A model generated the notes under the pieces. It saw only the letters and a program-made list of their open reading frames with translations, had not been told where the DNA came from and did no database searches. This document shows, piece after piece, positions 37,887 to 47,530 of a DNA stretch of 64,000 nucleotides; within the stretch, counting starts at the first letter, position 1, and each line of letters begins with the position of its first letter. The stretch is from Pseudomonas sp. K2I15 (GTDB taxonomy: Bacteria; Pseudomonadota; Gammaproteobacteria; Pseudomonadales; Pseudomonadaceae). Position numbers and translations under genes: made by a program. The DNA lies in the NCBI RefSeq assembly GCF_002204795.1, contig NZ_NIXO01000001.1, positions 248,001 through 312,000 of the forward strand. Direction: 5' to 3'.

Positions 37887-38147
37887 TTATTCGGCGGCAG
37901 GCGTCAGTCGCGCTTCCAGCTCCGCCACCTTGGCCTCAAGGCTTTCCAACCGCGCCCGAGTGCGCGCCAACACCACCATCTGGCTATCAAACTCTTCCCG
38001 GCTCACCAGGTCCAGCTTGCTGAAACCGCTCTGCAGCAGCGCCTTGAACTGGCTTTCAATTTCATTGCGCGGCAGCGGCGTGTCACTGCTGAACAGGCGG
38101 GAGGCGTGGCCGCTCAGGGCGTCGAGGAGGTCTTTGGGCGCGAGCAT
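37887..38147 (-). CDS. ubiK: Ubiquinone biosynthesis accessory factor UbiK
   Basis: The 86-residue protein is the YqiC/BMFP family: an amphipathic N-terminal helix (LLDALSGHASRLFS) and a C-terminal coiled coil (ARTRARLESLEAKVAELEAR). UbiK binds UbiJ and lipids to help the aerobic ubiquinone complex. The coiled coil should trimerise. It is on the same strand as comM, separated by 119 nt with no obvious terminator, and divergent from the glnK regulatory region. Confidence 0.92.
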   Translation of the reverse strand: MLAPKDLLDALSGHASRLFSSDTPLPRNEIESQFKALLQSGFSKLDLVSREEFDSQMVVLARTRARLESLEAKVAELEARLTPAAE

Positions 38148-38221
38148 GAGAAATAGTCCGGAAAATCTGTTGGCCGGCAGTGTATCACGCAGCGTCTATA
38201 GTCATTTCCACCGGCCACGGC

Positions 38222-38269
38222 GCACGCTTTTCGCGCATGGGGTCGGGCGGTCGCGCACTGTTTTCGTGC
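38222..38269. promoter_or_regulatory. Two NtrC-type enhancer sites upstream of glnK
   Basis: GCAC-N7-GTGC (38255-38269) matches the NtrC core exactly, and GCAC-N7-GCGC (38222-38236) with one mismatch. Their centres are 33 bp apart, three helical turns. Relative to the predicted start near 38371 they sit at about -142 and -109, like the classical glnA enhancer pair. Confidence 0.65.
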
Positions 38270-38344
38270 GTATCTTCGCAGCCGAGAGCCCAAGCAGGTG
38301 GGCGCAAGCGAACAAAGGACTGATTTCAGTGATTTTTACGGAGC

Positions 38345-38360
38345 TGGCAAGCTTTCTGCT
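38345..38360 (+). promoter_or_regulatory. Sigma-54 promoter of glnK-amtB
   Basis: TGGCAAGCTTTCTGCT fits TGGCACG-N4-TTGCW with GG and GC at the required 10-bp spacing and two mismatches outside the invariant bases. Initiation near 38371 would give a leader of about 200 nt. Confidence 0.75.
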
Positions 38361-38385
38361 TAGACGATCATGACCCATGCACTGA

Positions 38386-38907
<522 letters not shown>

Positions 38908-38941
38908 GCCGCCAAACCCCAACGCCCCAGGAGAAAACAAT

Positions 38942-40282
38942 ATGACTCTGCGTAAATTCGCAGGGCTAGGAGCCCTGTTGTCCCTCGTAATGCCGGCCCT
39001 GGCCATGGCGGCGGACCCAGTACCTGCTCCAGTCCTCAATTCCGGCGACACTGCGTGGATGCTCACGTCCACCGCGCTGGTGCTGTTCATGACCATTCCA
39101 GGCCTCGCGCTGTTCTACGGCGGCATGGTTCGCTCCAAAAACATTCTTTCCGTGATGATGCAGTGCTTCGCCATCACCGGTCTGATCACCATCTTGTGGT
39201 TCGTGTACGGCTACAGCATGGCGTTCGATACCACCGGTATGGAAGCAGGCGTCGTCAACCTCAACTCGTTTGTGGGTGGCTTGTCCAAACTGTTCCTCTC
39301 GGGTGTGACCCCGGCCAGCATCACCGGCCCGGCGGCGCTGTTCCCAGAGGCCGTGTTTGTGACCTTCCAGATGACCTTCGCGATCATCACCCCGGCGCTG
39401 ATCGTCGGTGCGTTCGCTGAACGTATGAAGTTCTCCGCGATGCTGATCTTCATGGGCGTGTGGTTCACCCTGGTCTACGCACCGATTGCCCACATGGTGT
39501 GGGGCGGTCCGGGTTCGTTGCTGGGCGACTGGGGCGTTTTGGACTTCGCAGGCGGCACCGTGGTGCACATCAACGCCGGTGTTGCCGGCCTGGTAGCGTG
39601 CCTGGTACTCGGCAAGCGTAAAGGCTTCCCAACCACCCCAATGGCCCCGCACAACCTCGGTTACACCCTGGTGGGCGCGGCCATGCTGTGGGTCGGCTGG
39701 TTCGGCTTCAACGCCGGCTCCGCTGCTGCGGCCAACGGCACTGCCGGCATGGCGATGCTGGTTACCCAGATCGCTACCGCTGCTGCGGCGCTGGGCTGGA
39801 TGTTCGCCGAGTGGGTCACCCACGGCAAGCCAAGCGCTCTGGGCATCGCCTCGGGTGTGGTTGCAGGCCTTGTGGCAATCACTCCAGCCGCTGGCACCGT
39901 GGGCCCGATGGGCGCCCTGGTGATCGGCCTGGCTGCCGGCGTAGTGTGCTTCTTCTGCGCCACTACCCTGAAACGCAAACTGGGCTACGACGACTCCCTG
40001 GACGCCTTCGGCGTGCACGGCATCGGCGGTATCCTCGGCGCGATCCTGACCGGCGTGTTCGCGGCACCAGCGATGGGCGGCTTCAACGCCACCACCACTG
40101 ATATCGCTGCACAAGTCTGGATCCAGTGCAAAGGCGTCGGCTTCACCGTCATCTACACCGCTGTCGTGACGTACATCATCCTCAAGGTGCTGGACGTGGT
40201 GATGGGCCTGCGGGTGACCGAAGAGGAAGAGGCTGTTGGCCTCGACTTGGCGCAACACAACGAACGCGGCTACAACTTGTAA
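38942..40282 (+). CDS. amtB: Ammonium transporter AmtB
   Basis: The 446-residue protein has a signal peptide (SLVMPALAMAADP) and eleven expected membrane helices, with signatures FYGGMVRSKN, FAGGTVVHINAG and DDSLDAFGVHGIGG that include the twin pore histidines. It conducts ammonium inward and is gated by GlnK, encoded just upstream. The start at 38942 follows CCAGGAG. A terminator follows the stop. Confidence 0.96.
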   Translation: MTLRKFAGLGALLSLVMPALAMAADPVPAPVLNSGDTAWMLTSTALVLFMTIPGLALFYGGMVRSKNILSVMMQCFAITGLITILWFVYGYSMAFDTTGMEAGVVNLNSFVGGLSKLFLSGVTPASITGPAALFPEAVFVTFQMTFAIITPALIVGAFAERMKFSAMLIFMGVWFTLVYAPIAHMVWGGPGSLLGDWGVLDFAGGTVVHINAGVAGLVACLVLGKRKGFPTTPMAPHNLGYTLVGAAMLWVGWFGFNAGSAAAANGTAGMAMLVTQIATAAAALGWMFAEWVTHGKPSALGIASGVVAGLVAITPAAGTVGPMGALVIGLAAGVVCFFCATTLKRKLGYDDSLDAFGVHGIGGILGAILTGVFAAPAMGGFNATTTDIAAQVWIQCKGVGFTVIYTAVVTYIILKVLDVVMGLRVTEEEEAVGLDLAQHNERGYNL

Positions 40283-40289
40283 GTACGCG

Positions 40290-40323
40290 AAAAAAAGATG
40301 CCCGGCTTGCCGGGCATTTTTTT
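40290..40323 (+). terminator. Intrinsic terminator after amtB
   Basis: GATGCCCGGC and GCCGGGCATT form a GC-rich stem flanked by A7 and T7, 8 nt after the amtB stop. Confidence 0.92.
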
Positions 40324-40491
40324 GCCTGGGGTTTGTCTGTGGCTAAAGGTGTATGGGTTTTGTGGTGACTTTGTGATGGTATCCACACCGCACTTTTCAG
40401 TGTGCGAATGTCTTACAGGCATGTAGGCGTATTCGGCACTTTGTTTTTTCCCTGAGCGCGCTAGAATGCGCGCCGATGTGCGGAGAACTGT

Positions 40492-40917
40492 ATGTGGCAA
40501 CAGACCCTGATAACCCTGCGGGCCAAGCCCCGGGGCTTTCATCTGGTGACGGACGAGTTGCTCGCCGGCCTGCCTGAATTGAAGGCCTGTCGGGTGGGAC
40601 TGTTGCATTTGTGGCTGCAGCACACCTCGGCTTCGTTGACGGTCAACGAGAATGCCGACCCGGCGGTTCGCCGTGACTTCGAGCGTTTCTTCAATGCGCT
40701 GGTGCCGCAAGGCATGGCGGGATATGAACACAACGACGAAGGTCCGGATGATCTGCCGGCGCACTTCAAGGCCAGTCTCCTGGGCTGCCAGCTGAGTTTG
40801 CCGGTAAGGGCCGGCCGCTTGGCGATGGGGACCTGGCAAGGTGTTTATCTGGGCGAGCACCGTGATCATGGCGGTGCTCGTAAAGTCCTCGCCACCTTGC
40901 ACGGTGATGGGGCATAA
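40492..40917 (+). CDS. YjbQ family protein (UPF0047)
   Basis: The 141-residue protein has the family motifs [20 protein letters not shown] and [13 protein letters not shown], with a buried metal or phosphate-like site. Some members have thiamine-phosphate-synthase side activity, and the true role is unsettled. A weak promoter may lie at 40441-40467 (TTGTTT and TAGAAT, 15-bp spacing). It precedes sutA by about 100 nt on the same strand. Confidence 0.9.
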   Translation: MWQQTLITLRAKPRGFHLVTDELLAGLPELKACRVGLLHLWLQHTSASLTVNENADPAVRRDFERFFNALVPQGMAGYEHNDEGPDDLPAHFKASLLGCQLSLPVRAGRLAMGTWQGVYLGEHRDHGGARKVLATLHGDGA

Positions 40918-41020
40918 GCCACTGGAAATCCTGTGGATGTTGATTTTTTTCCGGCGGCCGTCGACAGGTGGCGAAGCTGGGCTATAACTAATCTGCTTTT
41001 CGCAAGTCATGAGGTAGAAC

Positions 41021-41347
41021 ATGAGCGACGATGATCTGGAAAACGACGACCTCGAAGTAGGCGACGACGACGAAACCGAAGAAGGTCTTGAGGCGGCTGC
41101 CGAAGACGTGGCTGACGACGACGGTGGCGACGATGCACCGGCCCCGGCAGCCAAGGGCAAGGCCAAGGCTGCGGTGTCGGTTGACGAACTGCCGAGCGTA
41201 GAAGCCAAGAACAAAGAGCGCGATGCGCTGGCCCGTGCGATGGAAGAATTCCTCGCTAAAGGCGGCAAAGTGCAGGAAGTCGAGGCTAACGTGGTGGCAG
41301 ATCCACCGAAGAAGCCGGATAACAAGTACGGCAGCCGGCCTATCTAA
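41021..41347 (+). CDS. sutA: Transcriptional regulator SutA
   Basis: The 108-residue protein is strongly acidic in its first half (DDDLENDDLEVGDDDE), has a central helix (KERDALARAMEEFLAKGG), and ends DPPKKPDNKYGSRPI. This matches SutA of P. aeruginosa as I recall it. SutA binds RNA polymerase and raises transcription of rRNA and other genes during slow growth. It has no DNA-binding domain and both tails should be disordered. A terminator follows. Confidence 0.9.
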   Translation: MSDDDLENDDLEVGDDDETEEGLEAAAEDVADDDGGDDAPAPAAKGKAKAAVSVDELPSVEAKNKERDALARAMEEFLAKGGKVQEVEANVVADPPKKPDNKYGSRPI

Positions 41348-41366
41348 GGCCTGCTGTTTGCTTGCT

Positions 41367-41398
41367 GAAAAAGCCCGCCGTCGCTGCGGGCTTTTTCA
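41367..41398. terminator. Intrinsic terminator after sutA
   Basis: GAAAAAGCCCGC pairs with GCGGGCTTTTTC across an 8-nt loop, 19 nt after the sutA stop. Confidence 0.9.
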
Positions 41399-41450
41399 TG
41401 GGCGAATCAAAAGGGTCAGGCCCAACACCCATCTAAGGATGAAGCGTTTG

Positions 41451-41584
41451 TGTGGCGAGGGAGCTTGCTCCCGTTGGGGCGCGAAGCGGCCCTGATTATG
41501 CCCCGGCGCGGTTTTCCAGAAAGAACGTCATGGCTGGTTTTGGGGCCGCTTCGCAGCCCAGCGGGAGCAAGCTCCCTCGCCACA
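41451..41584. repeat. Long REPIN-like inverted repeat (TGTGGCGAGGGAGC class)
   Basis: TGTGGCGAGGGAGCTTGCTC and GAGCAAGCTCCCTCGCCACA are perfect inverted ends 134 bp apart, and an inner pair GCGAAGCGGCC / GGCCGCTTCGC extends the symmetry. It fills the convergent gap between sutA and the HAD gene. A compact copy of the same class is at 52052. Confidence 0.9.
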
Positions 41585-41603
41585 AAAGCGCTTCATCATC
41601 AGA

Positions 41604-42302
41604 TTATGCGTTCCAGCGGGCAAGCACGTCGGGCAATTCGGTCAGGCTGCGAATCTCGGCATCCGGGCGTTTTTCTGCCTCCCAGGCCTTGCCCGCCGGG
41701 TTAAACCACACCGCCCGCAGCCCCGCCTGCTGCGCACCGGCAATGTCATCCCCGGGATGATCCCCGACGTGCACTGCCGCGCCCGGCTCTACGCCACCGC
41801 GCTGCAACGCTTCCTGGAACAATCGCGCATCCGGCTTGGCGATACCGATGTCTTCAGCCCGCAATGCAAAGTGAAAGTAGTCCGCCAGCCCCACACGCTG
41901 CACATCGGCGTTGCCGTTGGTGATCACGCCCAGCAGATAGTCACGGCGCAACGCTTGCAACATCGGCTCGGCCTCGGGAAACACCGTGAGCTGGTGGCGC
42001 GCGTGGATGAACGCTTCAAAGCACACATCTGCCATCTGCGCCGCTTCCGGCAGCGGGTATCCGGCCTCTTCGAAGGCATATTGCAGCACCTTGTGGCGCA
42101 ACACGCTGATGCGATATTTAAGCTCGGGATGCCGCTCCAGCACCTGCTGGCGAAGGCTGGCGAACTTCTCCAGGGGCAAGTCGCCCACCTTGGTGGCATG
42201 CGTCGCCAGCCACTCGCGCATCGACGCCTCAGCGCTGATGATGACCGGCACGTTATCCCAGAGCGTATCGTCCAGGTCGAAGGTGATCAGCTTGATGCTC
42301 AT
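41604..42302 (-). CDS. HAD family hydrolase (YigB-like)
   Basis: The 232-residue protein has HAD motif [10 protein letters not shown], motif II VITNGN, and motif III/IV KPDARLF with [11 protein letters not shown]. It is a small-molecule phosphatase; the XerC-linked position and sequence suggest YigB, which dephosphorylates a flavin precursor, but this is not proven. Its ATG overlaps the xerC stop by 4 nt, so it is the last gene of the lptM-lysA-dapF-DUF484-xerC operon. Confidence 0.9.
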   Translation of the reverse strand: MSIKLITFDLDDTLWDNVPVIISAEASMREWLATHATKVGDLPLEKFASLRQQVLERHPELKYRISVLRHKVLQYAFEEAGYPLPEAAQMADVCFEAFIHARHQLTVFPEAEPMLQALRRDYLLGVITNGNADVQRVGLADYFHFALRAEDIGIAKPDARLFQEALQRGGVEPGAAVHVGDHPGDDIAGAQQAGLRAVWFNPAGKAWEAEKRPDAEIRSLTELPDVLARWNA

Positions 42303-43198
42303 GAGTCACTGCCCTTAATGCGTTTGGCCCGTGGATGGGCGCTGTCGTACACCGTTGCCAGGTGCTGGAAGTCCAGGTGGGTGTAGATCTGAGTGGTCTT
42401 GATGTCGGAGTGGCCAAGCAGTTCCTGCACCGCGCGCAGGTCCTGAGAGGACTCCAGCAAGTGGCTCGCAAAGGAATGCCTGAGCATGTGCGGGTGCAGG
42501 TTCTGCCCCAGTTCGCGCTCGCCGGCGGCCTTGACCCGAACCTGAATGGCCCGGGGCCCGAGGCGGCGGCCTTGCTGGCTGATAAACACCGCGTCATCCG
42601 CCGGGTTGGCCAGGGCGCGCAGTGGCAGCCACAGCAGCAAGGCTTCGCGGGCCTTTTTGCCCACTGGCAATACGCGGGTTTTGCTGCCTTTGCCGAGCAC
42701 CTGCACCAGGCCATCCGCCAGGTCCAGTTGATCGAGGTTAAGCCCGGTCAGCTCCGACAGGCGCAGGCCCGAGGAATAGAACAGCTCAAGGATTGCCTGA
42801 TCGCGATGGGCCAGGAAGTCATCTTCCACGGCGCCATCCAATAGTTGCAGGGCGCGATCCGTGTCGAGGGTCTTGGGCAGGCGTCGTTCGCCCTTGGGCG
42901 GCGCCAGGCCGTTGGCCGGGTCGTGGTCGCACAGGCCTTCGCGGTTCAGGTAGTGATAGAGGCCGCGCACCGCCGACAGCAGGCGCGCCAGGCTGCGGGA
43001 GGATTGGCCTTGCTGGTGCAGGCGGGCGATCAGGCTGCGCAGGCCCTGGATATCCAGGGCCTTCCAACTGCTGATGTGTTGCTTCTCGCAGAATGCCAGG
43101 ACCTTGTTCAAGTCCCGCCAATAGGCTTCCAGGGTATGCGGCGACACCTGACGCTCGCTGCGCAGGTGAGCGCAGTAGGCGTCCAGTTGTCGTTCCAT
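42299..43198 (-). CDS. xerC: Tyrosine recombinase XerC
   Basis: The 299-residue protein has an N-terminal SAM-like core-binding domain and the catalytic set: Arg in [11 protein letters not shown], Lys in [10 protein letters not shown], HxxR in [12 protein letters not shown], then His and Tyr in [15 protein letters not shown]. With XerD it resolves chromosome dimers at dif. It overlaps the HAD gene by 4 nt and lies 2 nt after the DUF484 gene, the conserved chromosomal setting of sss/xerC, so it is not a phage integrase. Confidence 0.96.
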   Translation of the reverse strand: MERQLDAYCAHLRSERQVSPHTLEAYWRDLNKVLAFCEKQHISSWKALDIQGLRSLIARLHQQGQSSRSLARLLSAVRGLYHYLNREGLCDHDPANGLAPPKGERRLPKTLDTDRALQLLDGAVEDDFLAHRDQAILELFYSSGLRLSELTGLNLDQLDLADGLVQVLGKGSKTRVLPVGKKAREALLLWLPLRALANPADDAVFISQQGRRLGPRAIQVRVKAAGERELGQNLHPHMLRHSFASHLLESSQDLRAVQELLGHSDIKTTQIYTHLDFQHLATVYDSAHPRAKRIKGSDS

Positions 43199-43200
43199 GG

Positions 43201-43917
43201 CTAGCGCACCGCGCGCAATGCGCTGGTAAAGCGTGGCAGTACGCGGCCCAGCACTTCGGCGATGTAGCTCAGGAACAGCGTGCCCACCGAGCTTTTGTAG
43301 TGCTGCGGATCACGGCTGGCGATGGCCAACACGCCATGCAAACCTTGATGGCTGAGGGCGACCACGGCGGTGGAGCCGATCTGCTGGCGCTGCTCGGCGC
43401 CAAACAGGAAGTCCAGCTCATGCTCGCGCAGAGTGCCGCTGATGGTCTTGCCTTCGGACAGCAGGCCGCCAATGGCGGTCTGGGCATCGCTGCCGCTGAC
43501 CCAGCGACCCACCGGCATCGGGTTGTCGCTGAACAGGATCAGGCTCACAAAGGGCACCTGGAAGTCCTGGCGCAGGCTGTCTTCGACGGCAATCACCGCC
43601 TCTTCCAGGCTGGCGGCGTCCATCAGGGTCAGGACCAGGCGGCGGGTTTTGTCGAACAGGCGGTCGTTGTCGCGGGCCACGTCCATCAGCTGCGAGAGCC
43701 GATGGCGCATCTCGATATTGCGCTCGCGCAGGATCTTCATCTGCCGCTCCACCAGCGACACGGTGTCGCCGCGCTGGTGGGGAATGCGCAGGGCCGGCAG
43801 CAGTTCTTCGTGTTCGACGAAGAAGTCCGGATTAGCCTCCAGATACGCCGCAACGGCTGCGGCCTCCAGACTTTCGCTTGGGGATGCTTTCGCGGGTACT
43901 TGAGGCTTATCAGTCAT
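43201..43917 (-). CDS. DUF484 family GAF-like protein
   Basis: The 238-residue protein has the DUF484 start ([27 protein letters not shown]), a short coiled-coil ([18 protein letters not shown]), and a GAF-like C-terminus. No function is known; the dapF-DUF484-xerC order is conserved in gammaproteobacteria. It lies 13 nt after dapF and 2 nt before xerC. Confidence 0.92.
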   Translation of the reverse strand: MTDKPQVPAKASPSESLEAAAVAAYLEANPDFFVEHEELLPALRIPHQRGDTVSLVERQMKILRERNIEMRHRLSQLMDVARDNDRLFDKTRRLVLTLMDAASLEEAVIAVEDSLRQDFQVPFVSLILFSDNPMPVGRWVSGSDAQTAIGGLLSEGKTISGTLREHELDFLFGAEQRQQIGSTAVVALSHQGLHGVLAIASRDPQHYKSSVGTLFLSYIAEVLGRVLPRFTSALRAVR

Positions 43918-43930
43918 TAGATTTGCTCAC

Positions 43931-44761
43931 TCATAGACGGACCTGTCCTTCGTAGACGCGGGTGGCCGGGCCGGTCATTTTCACCGGTTGGCCGGGGCCT
44001 GCCCATTCGATGGACAGACGTCCGCCGGGCAGGTCGATCAGCAGCGGCGAATCCATCCACCCTTGGCTGATCGCGGCCACGGCAGCGGCGCAAGCACCGG
44101 TACCGCAGGCCTGGGTTTCACCGGCACCACGCTCCCAGACGCGCAACTGCGCACGGGAACGGTCGATGACCTGCAGGAAACCCACATTAACCCGCGCCGG
44201 AAAGCGTGGGTGGTTTTCGATCTTAGGCCCCAGTTCGTGAACCGGAGCACTGTTGATGTCATCCACTCGCAGCACGGCATGCGGGTTGCCCATGGACACG
44301 GCGGCCAGGTTGATGGTCTTGCCGTCCACGTCCACGGCGTAGCTCAGCGCTTGCTCGGTGGCCTGGAACGGAATGTCCGCCGGCACCAGCCGTGGCGCGC
44401 CCATGTTGACGCCGATCTGGCCGTCACTGCGAATATCCAGCTCGATGATGCCGCTTTTGGTCTCGACGCGAATCTGCCGCTTGGCGGTCAGGCGCTTGTC
44501 CAGCACAAAACGGGCAAAACAGCGGGCACCGTTGCCGCACTGTTCCACTTCAGAGCCGTCGGAGTTGAAGATCCGGTAACGGAAGTCCACTTCCGGGTTG
44601 CTCGGTGCTTCCACCAGCAGCAACTGGTCGAAACCGACACCGGTGTGCCGGTCGCCCCACAACTTTGCGTGCTTGGGCAGGATGTGCGCGTGCTGGCTGA
44701 CCAGGTCGAGGACCATGAAGTCATTGCCCAGCCCGTGCATCTTGGTAAAACGCAGCAACAT
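43931..44761 (-). CDS. dapF: Diaminopimelate epimerase
   Basis: The 276-residue enzyme begins [19 protein letters not shown] and carries the two active cysteines in QCGNGARC and QACGTGAC. It converts LL- to meso-diaminopimelate for lysine and peptidoglycan. The upstream in-frame ATG adds 11 residues that overlap lysA; the start at 44761, 4 nt after the lysA stop, fits the family. Confidence 0.97.
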   Translation of the reverse strand: MLLRFTKMHGLGNDFMVLDLVSQHAHILPKHAKLWGDRHTGVGFDQLLLVEAPSNPEVDFRYRIFNSDGSEVEQCGNGARCFARFVLDKRLTAKRQIRVETKSGIIELDIRSDGQIGVNMGAPRLVPADIPFQATEQALSYAVDVDGKTINLAAVSMGNPHAVLRVDDINSAPVHELGPKIENHPRFPARVNVGFLQVIDRSRAQLRVWERGAGETQACGTGACAAAVAAISQGWMDSPLLIDLPGGRLSIEWAGPGQPVKMTGPATRVYEGQVRL

Positions 44762-44765
44762 GACC

Positions 44766-46013
44766 TTACTCCGGCAGCAGGCTTTCGCCAGCAAACAACT
44801 CGGCTACCGTCTCGCGGCGACGCACTTCAAACGCTTGATCACCGTCCACCAGCACCTCGGCGGTACGCCCGCGGGTGTTGTAGTTGGAGCTCATGACAAA
44901 CCCGTAGGCACCGGCCGAATGCACGGCCAGCAGGTCGCCTTCTTCCAGGGCCAGTTGACGTTCCTTGGCCAGGAAGTCGCCGGTCTCGCAGATCGGGCCG
45001 ACGATGTCGTAGCTGCGGCCCACGCCTGCGCGTGGCTGGACGGCGGTCACGTCCATCCAGGCCTGGTACAGCGCCGGGCGGATCAGGTCGTTCATCGCCG
45101 CGTCGACGATGGCGAAATCCTTGTGCTCGGTGTGCTTGAGGTACTCGACCTGGGTCAGCAGCACGCCCGCGTTGGCGACGATGTAGCGGCCCGGCTCGAA
45201 CATCAGCGTCAGGTTGCGGCCTTCGGTGCGCTCGCGCACAGCCTTGATGTAATCGGAAACCAGCGGCGGCTCTTCATCGCGATAGCGCACGCCCACGCCT
45301 CCACCGAGGTCGATGTGGTGCAGGTAGATGCCGCATTCGCCGAGGCGGTCGATCAGCGCCAGCAGGCGGTCGAGGGCGTCGAGGAACGGAGGCAGGCTGG
45401 TCAGTTGCGAGCCGATATGACAGTCGACGCCCAATACTTCCAGGTTCGGCAGTTGAGCGGCGCGGATGTACACGTCCTCGGCGTCGGCGATGGCGATGCC
45501 GAACTTGTTCTCTTTGAGACCGGTGGAAATGTACGGGTGGGTGCCGGCGTCTACGTCCGGGTTGACGCGCAGGGAGATCGGCGCGCGAACGCCCATCTCG
45601 GCGGCCACCACTTGCAGGCGCTCCAGCTCGTCGGTGGATTCGACGTTGAAGCAATGCACGCCCACTTCCAGGGCGCGGCGCATGTCTTCGCGGCTCTTGC
45701 CGACGCCCGAGAACACGATCTTGTCAGCCTTGCCGCCAGCGGCCAGCACACGCTCAAGCTCGCCACGGGACACGATGTCGAAACCGGCGCCCAGGCGCGC
45801 CAGCACATTCAGTACGCCCAGGTTGGAGTTGGCTTTTACGGCGAAGCACACCAGGCTTGGCGTGCCTTCCAGCGCGTCGGCAAAGGAGCGGTATTGCGCT
45901 TCGATGTGGGCACGGGAGTACACGTAGGTCGGGGTGCCAAAGCGCTCGGCAATGGCGGACAGCGCGACACCTTCCGCGAACAGCTCGCCGTCACGGTAGT
46001 TAAAAGCGTCCAT
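44766..46013 (-). CDS. lysA: Diaminopimelate decarboxylase
   Basis: The 415-residue PLP enzyme has the PLP lysine in [13 protein letters not shown], the HIGSQ loop, [13 protein letters not shown] [13 protein letters not shown], and [10 protein letters not shown] with the second-subunit active Cys. It makes L-lysine from meso-diaminopimelate. It lies between lptM (9 nt) and dapF (4 nt) in one operon. Confidence 0.97.
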   Translation of the reverse strand: MDAFNYRDGELFAEGVALSAIAERFGTPTYVYSRAHIEAQYRSFADALEGTPSLVCFAVKANSNLGVLNVLARLGAGFDIVSRGELERVLAAGGKADKIVFSGVGKSREDMRRALEVGVHCFNVESTDELERLQVVAAEMGVRAPISLRVNPDVDAGTHPYISTGLKENKFGIAIADAEDVYIRAAQLPNLEVLGVDCHIGSQLTSLPPFLDALDRLLALIDRLGECGIYLHHIDLGGGVGVRYRDEEPPLVSDYIKAVRERTEGRNLTLMFEPGRYIVANAGVLLTQVEYLKHTEHKDFAIVDAAMNDLIRPALYQAWMDVTAVQPRAGVGRSYDIVGPICETGDFLAKERQLALEEGDLLAVHSAGAYGFVMSSNYNTRGRTAEVLVDGDQAFEVRRRETVAELFAGESLLPE

Positions 46014-46022
46014 GATGGTCCC

Positions 46023-46184
46023 TTAGTAGGTGTCGTGCTTGTGCGCTTTGGTTTGCGACGATTGCGCCTGTTCATTCGGGTCTTTGCTGTCATCGGGCAG
46101 ATACAGCGGGCCTTTTTGACCACAGGCACTAACGAGGCAAGCGACCGCGACGAGCGCAGCAAGGGAAGAGATCAGGCGCTTCAT
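46023..46184 (-). CDS. lptM: LptM (YifL/LppL) small lipoprotein
   Basis: This 53-residue gene reads [20 protein letters not shown] then [12 protein letters not shown] and ends HKHDTY. The lipobox LVSAC followed by GQKGPLYLP is diagnostic. In E. coli LptM helps LptD of the LPS translocon mature at the outer membrane. It is the first gene of the lysA-dapF operon and ends 9 nt before lysA. Confidence 0.93.
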   Translation of the reverse strand: MKRLISSLAALVAVACLVSACGQKGPLYLPDDSKDPNEQAQSSQTKAHKHDTY

Positions 46185-46423
46185 GGCGAAATCCTTGAAT
46201 ATGCATTAATTGCGCCCGAGTATACCGACCACCTGCCAGATTGCCTATGTGCCGAAATACCCGTCCGGCGGGGCTTTGCCGAGTTTGTCGCGATTGTGCT
46301 TACCTCACTTGAGGATATTTCGCACGGCTTCGGGTAATGAAATCGGTATCCTTTGCAATCATGATGGCGCGTCCGTATTGTGCGGCGCTTGAGCGAGACC
46401 AGACACTTTTCGAGGTTCCCACA

Positions 46424-46756
46424 ATGAGTTTGACCGAAGCCCGTTTTCACGACCTGGTGGATTCGACCCAGCAAGCGCTGGAGGATATTTTCGACGACAG
46501 CGGTCTGGATGTGGACCTGGAGAACTCGGCCGGTGTGCTGACCGTCAAGTTTGAGAACGGCACCCAGCTGATTTTCAGCCGCCAGGAACCTCTGCGTCAG
46601 CTCTGGCTGGCGGCGCGTTCCGGTGGTTTTCACTTCGACTACGATGAAGAAGAAAATCGCTGGACCCACGACACCACCGATGAGCTGCTGAGCGAAATGC
46701 TCGCGCGCCTCACCCAGGAACAAGCCGGCGTCGAGCTGGACTTCGACGAGATTTGA
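46424..46756 (+). CDS. cyaY: Iron donor protein CyaY (frataxin)
   Basis: The 110-residue protein has the acidic first helix (ARFHDLVDSTQQALEDIFDD) and the sheet VLTVKFENGTQLIFSRQEP of frataxins. CyaY binds iron and modulates IscS in iron-sulfur cluster assembly. The ATG at 46424 opens the conserved N-terminus; the frame from 46337 adds no homology. It is divergent from lptM. Confidence 0.95.
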   Translation: MSLTEARFHDLVDSTQQALEDIFDDSGLDVDLENSAGVLTVKFENGTQLIFSRQEPLRQLWLAARSGGFHFDYDEEENRWTHDTTDELLSEMLARLTQEQAGVELDFDEI

Positions 46757-46758
46757 TC

Positions 46759-46977
46759 GTGACGCAGCCCGCACCCGTACGCCCGCCCAAGCCGCTGTTC
46801 AGCAATGTCAGCCCGGCGGTGCCGTCACCTTGTATCAGTTTATGTCGGCTGGATGAGCACAAAGTCTGCCTCGGATGCTTCCGCCACGTGGAAGACATCC
46901 GTGAATGGCGCGCTGCCGATGATGCGCGCCGCCGTGTGATCGTCGCCCAGGCCGAGCAGCGCAAGGCCTCCACCTGA
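46759..46977 (+). CDS. DUF1289 cysteine-rich protein
   Basis: The 72-residue protein has the DUF1289 pattern SPCISLCRLDEHKVCLGCFR with four cysteines, then DIREWRAADDARRR. A metal or Fe-S site is likely; function unknown. I take the GTG at 46759, 2 nt after the cyaY stop; a TTG at 46753 overlapping cyaY is the alternative. The coupling to the frataxin gene suggests a link to iron. Confidence 0.85.
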   Translation: MTQPAPVRPPKPLFSNVSPAVPSPCISLCRLDEHKVCLGCFRHVEDIREWRAADDARRRVIVAQAEQRKAST

Positions 46978-47045
46978 GGCCGTCTTGTTTATTTATTGTG
47001 CTGTGGTAGTGTCCGGATACACCTCAACTCATCGAGGTCCGTGAG

Positions 47046-47082
47046 AACCCCGCCTTTTCCTGGCGGGGTTTTGCTTTTTTGT
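47046..47082 (+). terminator. Intrinsic terminator between the DUF1289 gene and rnk
   Basis: AACCCCGCC pairs with GGCGGGGTT across a 7-nt loop and is followed by TTGCTTTTTT. It should end the cyaY transcript; if rnk starts further upstream it could act as an attenuator. Confidence 0.75.
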
Positions 47083-47108
47083 GCAGAAAAAAGGAGTCTG
47101 CCTGAATC

Positions 47109-47519
47109 ATGACCGCACCTTCCATCATCCTCACCCGTCTTGACGTGCAGCGTCTTGAGCAACTGATCGACCGTGTAGGCGAGGCGTCGCCGGGCGTTGA
47201 AGCCCTGCAGCACGAACTCGACCGCGCCGAAGAAGTGGTTGGCCACGATGAAGTGCCTGCTACTGTCGTGACCATGAACTCCAGCGTGCATTGCCGTGAA
47301 CAAGGCAGTGGCAAGGACTATCACCTGACCCTGGTCTACCCCAAGGACGCGAACGCCGACGAAGGCAAAATCTCGGTCCTGGCGCCGGTGGGCAGCGCGT
47401 TGCTGGGCCTGCAAGTCGGTCAGCATATCGACTGGCCAGCGCCGGGTGGCAAGACCCTCAAGCTTGAATTGCTCAGTGTTGAAGGCCAGCCCAAAGACGG
47501 CGGCGCGTTCTCTCTTTAA
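47109..47519 (+). CDS. rnk: Regulator of nucleoside diphosphate kinase
   Basis: The 136-residue protein has an N-terminal coiled coil and a GreA/GreB-like C-terminal domain (LVYPKDANADEGKISVLAPVGSALLGLQVG). It lacks the long GreA coiled coil. Rnk binds RNA polymerase and in P. aeruginosa affects Ndk levels and alginate. AAGGAG at about 47089 precedes the start. It ends 11 nt before the convergent cyaA. Confidence 0.93.
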   Translation: MTAPSIILTRLDVQRLEQLIDRVGEASPGVEALQHELDRAEEVVGHDEVPATVVTMNSSVHCREQGSGKDYHLTLVYPKDANADEGKISVLAPVGSALLGLQVGQHIDWPAPGGKTLKLELLSVEGQPKDGGAFSL

Positions 47520-47530
47520 GCGGGCCGGCT

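Noticed and set aside
42299..43198. Possible phage or island integrase
   Set aside because: It is chromosomal XerC in its conserved dapF-DUF484-xerC setting; no att sites or phage genes nearby.
47046..47082. Riboswitch or attenuator controlling rnk
   Set aside because: Only one terminator stem is visible and no alternative antiterminator pairing could be found by eye; simplest reading is the end of the cyaY transcript.
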